Of a stretch of 64,000 nt of DNA, positions 1 through 9,889 are shown piece after piece; positions within the stretch are counted from its first letter, which is position 1, and each line of letters starts with the position of its first letter. The notes under the pieces were generated by a model. The model ran no database searches and was not told where the DNA came from. It saw only the letters and a list, made by a program, of their open reading frames with translations. Position numbers and translations under genes: made by a program. Where the stretch lies: assembly GCA_039720395.1 (NCBI GenBank), contig CM077831.1, forward strand, positions 14,748,982 through 14,812,981. Reading direction: 5' to 3'. The stretch comes from Liquidambar formosana (taxonomy: Eukaryota > Streptophyta > Magnoliopsida > Saxifragales > Altingiaceae).

Positions 1-1743
1 AGATACCACTTTGGTAAGCATATCTGCTGGATTTTCTGCAGTACTAATCTTCTGAAGCAGAATATCCCCTTTTTCCACAATTTCTTGAACAAAATAGAAA
101 CGGACATCTATGTGCTTGGTATGGGAATGATGGACTTGGTTCTTTGCTAAACAAATAGCACTTTGACTGTTGTAGTAGACCTCAACGTGCTTCTAAACAA
201 TCCAAAGTCCTCAATCAACCCATGTAGCCAAATTGCCTCCTTAAAGGCTTCTGTCACTACTATGTACTCTGCCTTAGTAGTAAACAAAGCCACCATTGAC
301 TATAATGTTGACCTCCAACTCACCGACCCTTTAGCAAGAGTAAAGACATACCCTGTAGTTGACCGTTGTTTGTCAAGTCACCAGCATAATCTGAGTCCAC
401 ATATCCTACCAAATTTTTTCTGAGTTTATCATCTCTCTCGAACTTCAAACCAATATCAACTGTGCCATGAATGTACCGTAAGATCCATTTCACTGCCTGC
501 CAGTGACCTTTTCCTGGATCATGCATATACCTGCTCACCATACTGACAGCATGTGAAATATCAGGTCTCGTACAAACTATTGTATATATTAAGGCACCAA
601 CTGCATTTGCATATGGAATCTATGCCATATGCTTGCGCTCATCTCCTATGCGCGAAGACATTGAAGTACTAAGCTTAAAATGAGGGGCCAATGGTGTTGT
701 TACAGATTTCGTTTTCCTATCTATTCTAAATCTATGTAACACCCTCTTCAAGTACTGTATCTGTGTTAAACAGACTATGCCCTTTTTTTCTGTCTCTCGT
801 GATCTCCATTCCAAGAATCTTCTTTGCTTCTTTAAGATCCTTCATCTCAAACTTACCTTTCAACTGTGCCTTTAGTCTATCAATCTCCTCTTTGCTTGTA
901 GACGCAATCAACATGTCATCCACATATAAGAGCAAATAGACAAAAGAACCATCAGTGACTTTACGGAAATATGCACAATGATCAAAATGACTTATTGTGT
1001 ATCTTTTTTCGACCATAAAATGATCAAATCATTTGTACCACTGTCTTGGAGAGTGCTTCAATCCGTATAATGATTTCTTTAGCTTACAGGCCCAATTCTC
1101 CTTGCCAGCAACTTTAAAACCATTTGGTTGGGACATGTATATCCCTTCTTCTAGATTTCCATGTAAGAAGGCAATTTTGACATTGAGTTGGGCAAGCTTG
1201 AGATCAAACTGTGCAACCAAAACTAGTAGTATGCGAATAGACGAGTAAGAATACCTCATTGTAGTCTATTCTTTCCTTCTATGCATACCTTTTAGCCATT
1301 AATCTAGCTTTGTATCTGATGCTGTCTTTTCCTTGAATACCTTCCTCCCTGGTGTAAACCCATTTGCAACCAATTACTTTCTTGCCTTTTGGAAGTTAAA
1401 CCAACTCCCAAGTTCGATTTTTGTGAAGTAACTCCATCTCTTCACCCATTGCATCCTTCCACATTACACTTTTTGCACCTTGTATGGCTTCTCTGAAAGT
1501 GCTTAGAACATCATCATTAATAATTGGAAGTGTATAAGCCATTACATTAGCATACCGAGCTGGTGGTTTGATAACCCTTTTTGGTTTGCTGGTTGCAATA
1601 GATTTTGTCTGTTGAATTTTTTCCAGAACTAGAGGTTTATTCTCATCTGAACTCTGGTTGGACTCTTCTTCAGAGTTGTCGATAGTATTTTCTCTAGGAC
1701 TGTCAACCATTAAAACATACTTTACTGGAGCCACAAACTCCAC
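1..1743 (-). pseudogene. copia-1 reverse transcriptase and RNase H, broken
   Basis: From high to low coordinates: a linker (1396-1743), then RT segments at 1029-1259 (KTAFLHG-type motif as KIAFLHGNLEEGIYM) and 732-1016, which holds the active-site YVDDMLIAS. RNase H follows at 1-541, with DSDYAGDLTNN and, at the left edge, the typical C-terminal stretch including KHIDVRFYFVQE and NPADMLTK. Several frameshifts and stop codons separate the blocks. Spacing matches a full-length copia polyprotein, so this was an autonomous element. Confidence 0.9.
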
Positions 1744-1851
1744 CTACTCTGAGGTACTGGGTCGTTCTTCTTTTGCTTGAGGATCTTTCAACATTACAGA
1801 ATCGTCAAAGGTAACATCCCTACTCAAAACAATCTTTTTAGATTCAAGACA

Positions 1852-2760
1852 CTAAAGTTTGTACCCTTTGACACATACACTACATCCCAAGAATATGGCT
1901 TTCTTGGCTCTAGGATCTAACTTTGACTCTGTAACGTGATAATATGCCAGGCATCCAAATACATGTAACCAATGATAATCGGTAGCAGATGTTCTAGACC
2001 ATACCTCCATTGGTGTTTTCCCACCATGTGCTGCAATAGGTAGTCTGTTGATAATATGGCTAGCATAGTTTAATGCCTCACCCCAGAATGCCTTACTTAG
2101 TCCAGATTGTGACAATATACACCAGACCTTCTCTTCCAGAGTACGATTCATGTGTTCTGCTACACCATTCTGTTGTGGCATGTCACAAATTGTGAAATGC
2201 CTCACTATCCCTTCATTCTGTCACACTTTAAAGAAGAGATTTGACTTATACTCTCCACCTTTGTCTTGGCGGAGTCTCTTGATCTTCTTGCCTGTCTGGG
2301 TTTCAATCATCTTCTTCCACTTTAGGAAGATGTCAAGAACTTCACCTTTGTGCTTCATATTGTAAATCCACACTTATATCGAGAAATCATCAATAAAAGA
2401 CACAAAGTAGTGTTTAGCTCCTAATGAAGCATTTTTGGAAGGTCCCCATACATCCGTATGAATGTAATCCAGAGTTCTTTTGGTGCGGTGAATAGTGGTG
2501 CCAAACTTTACTCTTGTCTGCTTGCCCATTACACAATGCTGGCAGAATCCAAGTTTCCCAGTTTTGGCTCCTTTCAATAGACCTTGCCTAATCAGCCCTT
2601 GCAAGGCTTTCTCACTAACATGCCCTAAACGCATGTGCCAAAGTCTAGAAGCTTCTACCGCATCATCCTCTAACCTAGTGGAGACAGCCACTCTCCCTGT
2701 GACTGTAGACCCGTCTAGAAAATATAAATTTCCTTTTCGAGTACCCTTCATCTCTACCAA
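1852..2760 (-). pseudogene. copia-1 GAG-pre-integrase and integrase, broken
   Basis: The segment at 2374-2760 carries the GAG-pre-integrase signature (LWHMRLGHVSEKALQGL, then CQHCVMGKQ) and the first catalytic Asp in HTDVWGP. The segment at 1852-2205 carries NGVAEHMNRTLEEKV, which includes the catalytic Glu of the DDE core. The DNA between them (2206-2373) is translatable only with frame changes. Integrase would insert the cDNA into the chromosome. This copy cannot make it intact. Confidence 0.88.
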
Positions 2761-2989
2761 TGCACCTCATGCAGCTTTAAGAACTCCACCTTCCATGGTC
2801 ACCCTGTATTTGCTAGAATCTAAAACTCCCAGTGATATGAGATTCTTTGTCAAGTTTGGTACATACCAAACATCTGTGAGAAATCTGACAATACTATTGT
2901 GCATCTTCAATCAGACTATTCCAACCCCATTTATTTTACAGGCATTGTTGTTGCCCATCAGTACAACTCCTCCATCGAACTCTTGTAAA

Positions 2990-3960
2990 CTCAAGAACTA
3001 ATGCTTGTTCGGACACATATGGTAAGAACATCCAGAATCAAGAATCCATCCATCTAAATAGCCACTTAATAATGATACTGTGAAGGCAAATTCTTCTTCA
3101 TCACCTATATTCCTCGCAATGTTCACTGTTGACTATTTATTACCTTTGTTAGGGCAATCTTTCTTCCAGGGCCCTTTCTGGTGACAATTGGCACACTCAT
3201 CTTTCTCAAGATGTTTTTTATCGGATGGTTTCCCCTTTAATTTTGAGCGAGATCTTCCTCTCCCGCCGGATCTCCTATTGTTCGTTCTGCCTCTAGCTGT
3301 CAACGCTTATGACGATGAGTCTTTGTAAGCAACCTTATCTTTCCTTCTATACTCGTTGTTCACCAAGGCATTGGAAACATCATCAAAACTAATTTTCTCC
3401 TTCCCATATAACAATGTGGTTGTTAGGTGATCATAAGACTTAGGGATGGAATTTAGTAACAATAGGGCTTTATCTTCATTTTTTATTTCAACATCCAGAT
3501 TCAATAAATCGGCAAGAATTTTATTAAAACTGTCTAAGTATTCGATCATGGAAATACCTCTTTTGTACTCGAATCAAAAGAGCTTCTTCTTTAGGTAGAG
3601 TTGGTTCTCTACACTCTTCATCATGTACTTATCTACGAGTTTCTTCCACAACTCCTTTGTAATAGTCTCTTGCATTACGAAGTATTTTTGGTCTTTAGCA
3701 AGACACAATCTGATAGTGCCGCATACTTATTGGTTGATTTGTTTCCACTCCTTCTCTCCCATATTTGCTGGTTTGTCTTCCAGTGCAATGTCTAGTTCTT
3801 GCTGGTAGAGAACGTCCAAAACTTCGCACTGCCACATGCCAAAGTTATTGGTTCCATCAAATTTCTTCACCTCGAACTTTGTGTTGGACACTGCGAACCT
3901 TCGCATAGAGCCACTGGTTGACTCAGTCGCCTTGTTCTTTTCCACTATAGCTTCTGCCAT
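2990..3960 (-). pseudogene. copia-1 gag and protease region, broken
   Basis: The start at 3960 (MAEAIVEKNK) leads into a copia-type Gag with the motif KFDGTNNFGMWQ and further UBN2-like segments at 3307-3549 (LLLLNSIPKSYDHL). A zinc-knuckle-like stretch CANCHQKGPWKKDC lies near 3160-3205. The histidine of the canonical CX2CX4HX4C knuckle is replaced, so RNA binding is probably lost. The aspartic protease signature ILDSGCSYHMC follows near 3010-3060. Frameshifts and stops separate these pieces. Gag would form the virus-like particle and the protease would process the polyprotein. Confidence 0.85.
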
Positions 3961-4562
3961 GAGAACTTCTTCTAAAACTGATTTTTAGAATCTGATTTGC
4001 AAAATCTAACTGTACGGATGAGTCTGAAATGATCTAAATAGTTGGAAACCACTATTGAATCGTTAAAATCAAACTTCAGATGGTTTAAATATTACCAAAA
4101 CAAATTGAAACCTGATTTGACCGTTCAGATCGTTGTGAAATCACAAGTGCATCACAATGGATCATGGCCTCTTCTCTTGACTAGACGCTGATTGGATGAT
4201 GACTAGGCACTGTCTGGGTTTTGACTGTGCACTGATGTAGCGCTGACTGGGCGCCGAAGGAATATTCGGTGGAACATACCTTCACCGAAATATGCAGCCA
4301 AAATATTCTCTTGCTGAAATAATTGCCAGAATAATGGCTAGAATATTCCCTCGCCAGAATATACTACCAGAATCTTCGCCGAAACAAAACAGTCACTGGA
4401 GTCTCACCTTTAACCAGCTATTGTGGATGCATTCGGGCTCTGTTTTGGTCGTTCTTTATATTAAAATGATCGTGGGAACGAGCTCTACACATTAGTATGT
4501 TTAAAACTAAGTTTCTGGCACTTTGATTTATGGGCAAAAATTGAACAGCTCCTCTATTCTTG

Positions 4563-4585
4563 AACCTGGAAGCTCTGACACTAGT
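4563..4585 (-). promoter_or_regulatory. Primer-binding site of copia-1
   Basis: On the minus strand the sequence next to the LTR reads AGTGTCAGAGCTTCCAGG, close to the usual TGGTATCAGAGC complement of initiator tRNA-Met with two changes. Its position just inside the LTR supports the call. Confidence 0.7.
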
Positions 4586-4586
4586 T

Positions 4587-4958
4587 TGTTGCGCCCAGGA
4601 TAGAGAAACAAACAATAAACACACACAAAGAAGAGAGACACAATCAATTTACGTGGTTCGACAATTTACCTACGTCCACGGGCAATAAATTTCATTATTG
4701 ATTGGAGAAAGACAACTCTCTCTCAAGGCTCTCTCTCTCTCTCTCACATGATGGGATTACAAGGAATGGGATGGAAGGCAACAAATAAGCTCCCCTATTT
4801 ATAGGAGAGCTTCAGTCCTCTTTGTGCATCTGCCATTAACACAGTCGGTGGAGGCCAACTCATTTATCACCACAGGTGGGATGCCGAATCACTCATCACC
4901 TTTGGTGGGATGCTAAGTCAATACCCAAAAATGGTGCAAACCGAGTCAATACCCAACA
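4587..4958 (-). repeat. 5' LTR of copia-1 (372 bp)
   Basis: On the minus strand the block starts TGTTG and ends CAACA, the TG..CA inverted ends of an LTR. It contains a GA/CT-rich leader and a TATA-like CTATTTATAG near 4795-4805. The tRNA-iMet-type primer site follows directly inside the element at 4563-4585, which fixes the inner boundary. Confidence 0.85.
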
Positions 4959-5604
4959 ATGAAGGCGTTCTTCATAGAGTAATATAAGGCTCAAACAGAA
5001 ACAGATAGTGCTATTTTGTCACTTCATTGCAAATAATAGCTAAATATAAGCCAAGTTGTCTTGTTATAATGTGAAAATTACTAAGCTAAATGGGTGTGAG
5101 CATTACTGGTGGCTTTGGATCTTTTCTTTCAATATTACAAATGTGTAGATTGAAGGCGGGAGAGTCATTCATGGGACATCAAAATGTTCTATAAAGGAGG
5201 GGAAAATGTCCTTCAAAATTCCCAGCACATAATTTTACAAATCGAAATTCTAAAGTTGGAAGAGACAACTATGTTCACTATTTTTTTTTTTTTTTTTTTT
5301 GTAAGAATTTAGAAGAGCTGCCTAGCATCCTAACTAGGTTAGCACCCTAGGCAACCCCAAATCATGTGCTATAGGCTCTATGTATTATTAAAAAGAAAAT
5401 AAGGAGAACATAATAGTGGAAAGGAAAAAAATAAAAGAACAAAGTCTGGTCTTGGTGGCTTATAAAGTGCTACAATCCAGCTCACAAATAAAATGTTCAC
5501 TATTAAATATTTATACTATATACACTAAAATAGTCAAGAATATGTTGAACTAAATAAAGATGACAATTTTTTTACCTAAGACTAATACTCTGCCCACTTG
5601 CATT

Positions 5605-5718
5605 GTTCAAAAGATGTATTTTCGTGGTTCTTGTCACTGTGGAACTATTGCCCCATCATATGTTCAAAAGATGTATTTCTATGGTTCTTTTCACTGTGGA
5701 ACTATTTCCCCATCGCAC
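5605..5718 (+). repeat. 57-bp tandem duplication in kiwellin promoter
   Basis: Two adjacent copies begin GTTCAAAAGATGTATTT and end in a GTGGAACTATT..CCCCATC stretch, at 5605-5661 and 5662-5718, with a few mismatches. Other kiwellin promoters have one copy. Confidence 0.8.
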
Positions 5719-6049
5719 CAAATTGTTTGATTTAAAATTAGACAAGTGGACAAGATAGTGATAAAGATGGCAATGTGATAGGATGACTGTCTAAAGTACT
5801 AGATACATTAGAGTTCTTCTAGCTAGGATATAAGCCTCCACATTTGAAGTCATTCAAGGAAAGCTGTTGAAACAATTCATCGGGCCGTGGCAGTTATTCT
5901 AAAAGATGGTATGCATGAGTGGTTGTTGAAACAATCTGGTACTTTCAATCATTGAGATGCTTTGGATTGTTCTTTCCTAGCAAAATCCAGTTGCTGGTTT
6001 ATTTCTAGTTCTAGGCAAAACATATGAGTAATTATGATTGGGTAATTGT

Positions 6050-6057
6050 TATATATA
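6050..6057 (+). promoter_or_regulatory. TATA box of kiwellin pseudogene 1
   Basis: TATATATA within TTGTTATATATACCCAC, conserved at the same distance (about 80-87 bp) before the ATG in all four + strand kiwellin copies. Confidence 0.75.
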
Positions 6058-6095
6058 CCCACTTGTTATCGTTCTCTGCATCAACCATTCAACAC

Positions 6096-6100
<5 letters not shown>

Positions 6101-6136
<36 letters not shown>
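6101..6136 (+). repeat. (GA)n tract in the 5' leader
   Basis: An uninterrupted GA dinucleotide run directly before the ATG. Equivalent tracts stand before the copies at 36220, 40360 and 63287. GA tracts are known targets of plant BBR/BPC GAGA-binding factors. A regulatory role here is inference. Confidence 0.85.
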
Positions 6137-6141
<5 letters not shown>

Positions 6142-6703
6142 GATATTTTGCTTAAAAGCATCTATTCTCCTACTAGTCATACTCCTTGTTATAGATTGTT
6201 TCAGTGTTGAGGCTCAAGTTTGTCGGCCAAGTGGCAAAATTAGGGGAAAGAAGCCCCCTCCTGGCCAGTGCAACCAAGACAATGACTCTGATTGCTGTGT
6301 TTAAGGCAAGCTTTACACAACTTACACATGTTCACCATCAATATCCAGCCAAACCGAGGCACACCTCACTATTAACAGTTTTGAGAAGGGTGGAGATGGT
6401 GGAGGCCTATCTGAATGTGACAACTAGTACCACTCAGACAACACACCAGTCGTGGCACTATCAACTGGGTGGTTTAACAAGAAAGGGAGATGCTTAAACA
6501 ACATCACTATAAGTGCTAATGGGCGGAGTGTGATGGCCATGGTGGTGGATGAGTGTGACTCAACTATGGGCTATGATAAAGAACATAATTATCAACCTTC
6601 GTGTGATAACAACATTGTCGATGCCTCAAGAGCTATGTGGGAAGCCTTGGGTGTGCCTCATGACAACTAGGGTTGGCTTGATATAACATGGTCCGATGCT
6701 TAA
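6137..6703 (+). pseudogene. Kiwellin pseudogene 1
   Basis: Colinear over its full 189 codons with the intact copy at 40360 and without indels, but with three in-frame stops: TAA at 6302 (CAA in the intact copy), TAG at 6425 (CAG) and TAG at 6668 (TGG). One conserved cysteine is also lost (MGC to MGY near 6570). All are C-to-T or G-to-A transitions. The signal peptide and first cysteine module ([19 protein letters not shown]) are readable. Kiwellins are secreted cysteine-rich double-psi beta-barrel proteins of the apoplast. The first stop falls after residue 55, so no functional barrel can form. The promoter also carries the copia-1 insertion. Confidence 0.93.
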
Positions 6704-7772
6704 TTTCAAGCAGTTGTGTTGGAGTCTTGTGGTTCCTCATATTTCAATATTTACTTGGTCTTGCCCTTCTGTGTGTTGCTTTGTTTTACAGGTATGGTTG
6801 AATGTAATCTTAAACCATATACGTTAATTGTATAAAATCTAGTAACATTCTCCAGCTAATGTTGTTCATACAAATTGTAGAAATATTGATGGCCTTCAAT
6901 GATAGCTTTCCCTCAAATTAGCAAATACTATGGAGCAATAGTCAACTTTCTAATACTTCTGTTGTTGATTCCATTTTTGTTTTCTTTGTGCTTTCAGATG
7001 CTATATAAGAATATTAAAAGAAAAGGAAAAGGAAAAAAGAAAAGCATTGATTACATTTCTGAAAAATGCCCGTTCTACCCAATGAACATCATTCGAAGAA
7101 TTTTGAGCTTATGAAAAAATTCATCCGACGTGCTCAGTTTAATGAAATTAGTCCTTCAATTTTCATTCTGAAATTACGGACTTACTTGAAACTAAATGGG
7201 AAAAAAGGAAAGATACCAAGGATACCATTAAGGTCAGTGATATTTCGAAAGCGTCCTGTCAGAATATTGGATAAAGTACATGTCCATATGAATTCACTTG
7301 TGCTTGAGCCCAACTTCCAATTCTAGCTAGATAAATTGGTATTGCCTACTTTTAAGTTGCTGACCAGTGAGCTCTACCTCTTAGAACTTCATGATAAATC
7401 TACTAAATTTCTTAATTGCAAATTCATTGTTTGCAAATTGTAGAGATTTGTCAAGGATCTCTGAAATCCCCTCTTCATAGTTGTTATGAGGCAGCTCAAT
7501 GCATGTCAGTCAGGTTACCCATAGTGCTAAAAACAGGTACATTAATTTACAAACCATTCTAACTAAGATTAGGGTGGCCTTGACAGTCGAATTAACAATT
7601 CAAAGGTAATTTCTTAGTAACCGAAGTTTCCATGCATTCTTCCATCGCTGTAATTTCACCTCACTTCTCTGATTGATGTGATGTGATAACCATTATGAAA
7701 AGTGATGCCTCAACGATGATCTACACCACCACTTTCCATAATTTGATTAAAAGAAGTAATATATAGCATATT
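6704..7772. other. Kiwellin pseudogene 1 downstream region, no gene seen
   Basis: The first about 200 bp (GGTTGAATGTAATCTTAAAC, and CTCAAATTAG near 6913) match the 3' flanks of the kiwellin copies at 36220 and 40360. The rest is AT-rich and I see no convincing gene. Short open frames at 6899-7326 have no recognisable motif. Confidence 0.6.
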
Positions 7773-8207
7773 GCAAATGGGAAGAAACTTTAAAACTCCA
7801 TATATCATTGTTAATTTTATTATTGAGTTTTAAAGTCATCAACTCATAACTAAGATGAAGGTATCCACTTTTGTAATATTCATTAGGCAATGAAGGCTTT
7901 CTTCATAGAGTAATATGTGACTCAGATATCAAAAATCCAAATGGGTGTGAGCATTATTGAGGGCTTCGGATCTTTACTGCCAATATTAAGAATGTGAAGA
8001 TTGAAGGCTGGAGGGAAATCCATGGGACATCGGAATGTCCAATAAAGTAGGGGAAAATGGACTTCAAAATTCACGTGACACTATTATACAAATCGAACAC
8101 CGAAATGGCATTCTGAAGGTAGAAGAGACGACTATGTTCACTATTAAATATGACTACTACTCTAAAAATGGTTAAGAATATGTTGAACTAACACTTAACT
8201 GAGATGA
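7773..8207 (+). promoter_or_regulatory. Orphan kiwellin promoter half
   Basis: It matches the distal part of the intact kiwellin promoter at 39350-39830 (shared blocks AACTCCATATATCATTGTT, CATTAGGCAATGAA, GAGGGCTTCGGATCTTT, CACTATTAAATATG). It stops around GAGATGACA and no kiwellin follows. The missing proximal half is found 27.5 kb away at 35727, upstream of kiwellin pseudogene 2. I infer one promoter split by an insertion. Confidence 0.8.
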
Positions 8208-8296
8208 CAAAAAAAGAACTGGAGTGACTAGTTGTGTTGGAATAATTAGTGCTGGGCAGATGAAAAATAAGTTAAATGACTTGCTTCTGTTCATAG

Positions 8297-8582
8297 CACT
8301 ACAAGAAAAAGGAATATTAACGGCATCACATTAACGGCGTATAGTTATAGAATGTCATTAATATGAGTATTTACGGCATGCTAAAAAAATAATATCGTGA
8401 AATACCTGGTGGGGACAGGGGAGACCCTATTAATGGTGTACATAAATTACATGCCGTTAATAATCCCTTTTAGGGCATTTGTTCTCATGCCATTCATAAA
8501 GCTCAGTTCTCACGGCGTACCAATTTATTTTTACGGCTTTTCATTAAACCCACCTGTAATAAAAATCACCGGGAAATCTTAG
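8297..8582 (+). mobile_element. CACTA-type transposon terminus with subterminal repeats
   Basis: It begins CACTACAAGAAAAA, the terminal inverted repeat signature of CACTA (En/Spm) elements, preceded by a possible 3-bp target TAG. Many short subterminal motifs in both orientations follow (ACGGCATG, CATGCCGTTAA, ACGGCGTA), as expected for transposase binding sites. I cannot find the opposite terminus (..CTTGTAGTG) nearby, so the element is truncated or its other end has been lost. Confidence 0.72.
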
Positions 8583-9111
8583 CGGGATTGTTTTTTTCCC
8601 TTACTTTTCACCTTTTGTTTCCCGGTTGTCTTTTCCCAGCTATTTTCCCCTTCCCATTTTTTTTTTGGGTCAAATTCCCCTTTTCATTTTCGAAGACTCG
8701 TTGGTTGATTGCCTGATTACAAAGAGAACTAGGGTTTTCCTCCTCGTTGAGCAGAACTAGGGCTTGTGGGCTTGCAAAGAGAACTATGTATATACAGTAG
8801 CTCTCTCGTTGAGCAGTAAGCACTATCAACTGAAAAGAATCAGGCTTCTCTTCCTCATCTAGGGTTTTCAATTTGGCATCCTCCTTATCTCTTGCTCAGA
8901 TCTGTGTTCTTGACTGTTGGAGAAGAAGTAGGGCTTGTGTGCTTTCCCCTTAATCGAGTGACCGTAGATTTTCTTGGTGATGTATTCGTTTTCTTCTTCA
9001 CTTTACTGTTCTCTGTGGCGTGATTTTTGCCTATTTTATTCTGGATTAATCGATTAGAGACTTCATTTTCTTCTCTATTTTAGTTATTTGTAAATTATAT
9101 ATATATATATA
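8583..9111. other. Leader-like DNA between CACTA end and gypsy insertion
   Basis: Pyrimidine-rich with several CTAGGG(C/T)TT motifs (8730, 8758, 8861, 8929) typical of plant 5' leaders. It ends in an (AT)n run into which the gypsy element inserted, and the sequence resumes at 21837. It may be the leader of the RPA12-like gene or the promoter-proximal part of the CACTA element. No coding region is recognised. Confidence 0.4.
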
Positions 9112-9817
9112 TGTTTACACCCTAAAAATCAGCCTCAGCATGGTTGGATGAACTTCAACCCTTGCATCTTGAACAGTGTTAGGTTGATTTCGTTGAATCG
9201 AGTTACCACTATACGTTGAAGCAAATTATAGTTATATCTCAGCCCGAAGAGTTTTCAAAATTCGGTCAGATGAGGCCAAATTTGTGAAACACCGCAAAGT
9301 AGTTATTGAATTGCACGTTCGAAAGCAGTTATCATCATGGGATCATGGGCAGTTATAAGAACGTGGCAGTTTTGGAAGCTTGTAGTTCGCCATTACGGGC
9401 AGTTGGTAGGCGAATTTCAGGGAAGAAGTTGGAGTTGTAAGCGTATAAAAGTGGCAGACCAGTCATTTGAAGGGTCCTTCAACATCAATCAACAAATCAG
9501 TTCTCAGGAACTTTATCTTTTCATTTTCTTTTAGAATTCTAGGACTTTAAACCCGGAAATGTGTGCTCCTTTCTGGTCAAAGGCGTGTGCACCCCTTTGT
9601 CTATCATTGTAATTCCAGAAATTGATCAATGAAAATGGCTTCCTCCGTGGTAAGCATTTCTTTTTAGTTTCTGTTATTATTCTGTTTATCTTAGTTACTT
9701 GTCACAGTAAATTCCTTGAGCCCATTCAAGGCAAGGTAGAACCCGCAATTCGTCACAGTTTAGTGGCTGGCACCCTCGCGCAACCCAATCCCCATAATTG
9801 AAATTTTGGAGGAAACA
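9112..9817 (+). repeat. 5' LTR of the Tat-lineage element
   Basis: Starts TGTTTACACCC and ends GAGGAAACA-like (GGAGGAAACA), inverted TGTT/AACA ends. It has the same length as the copy at 21131. A TATA box (TATAAAA) lies at 9444-9450. Confidence 0.95.
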
Positions 9818-9889
9818 CTTTTTGGCGTGTCCAATGGGACACCATTCGTGTTATTTTCCAGTTCCAAGAGGTTTGTTTTTGCAACAATC

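Larger units (their letters stand above)
1..4958 (-). mobile_element. Ty1/copia LTR retrotransposon (copia-1), 3' end outside window
   Basis: Read on the minus strand the order is 5' LTR (4587-4958), primer-binding site, gag, protease, integrase, reverse transcriptase and RNase H. Integrase before RT is the Ty1/copia order. RNase H runs off the left edge, so the 3' LTR lies outside the window. The coding frame is broken many times, so the copy is dead. Its outer LTR edge abuts kiwellin-promoter sequence (ATGAAGG...) that is continuous in other kiwellin copies, so the element inserted into the promoter of the pseudogene at 6137. A 5-bp target duplication ATGAA is predicted at the unseen end. 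Confidence 0.93.
4959..6136 (+). promoter_or_regulatory. Promoter of kiwellin pseudogene 1, truncated by copia-1
   Basis: The region aligns by eye with the DNA upstream of the kiwellin copies at 36220, 40360 and 63287: shared blocks GAAGGC(G/T)TTCTTCATAGAG, GACTAATACTCTG, CATCGGGCCGTGGCAGTT and TTATATATACCC. The distal part is cut off by the copia LTR. A poly-T run (5281-5300) and a local 57-bp tandem duplication (5605-5718) are specific to this copy. Confidence 0.8.
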
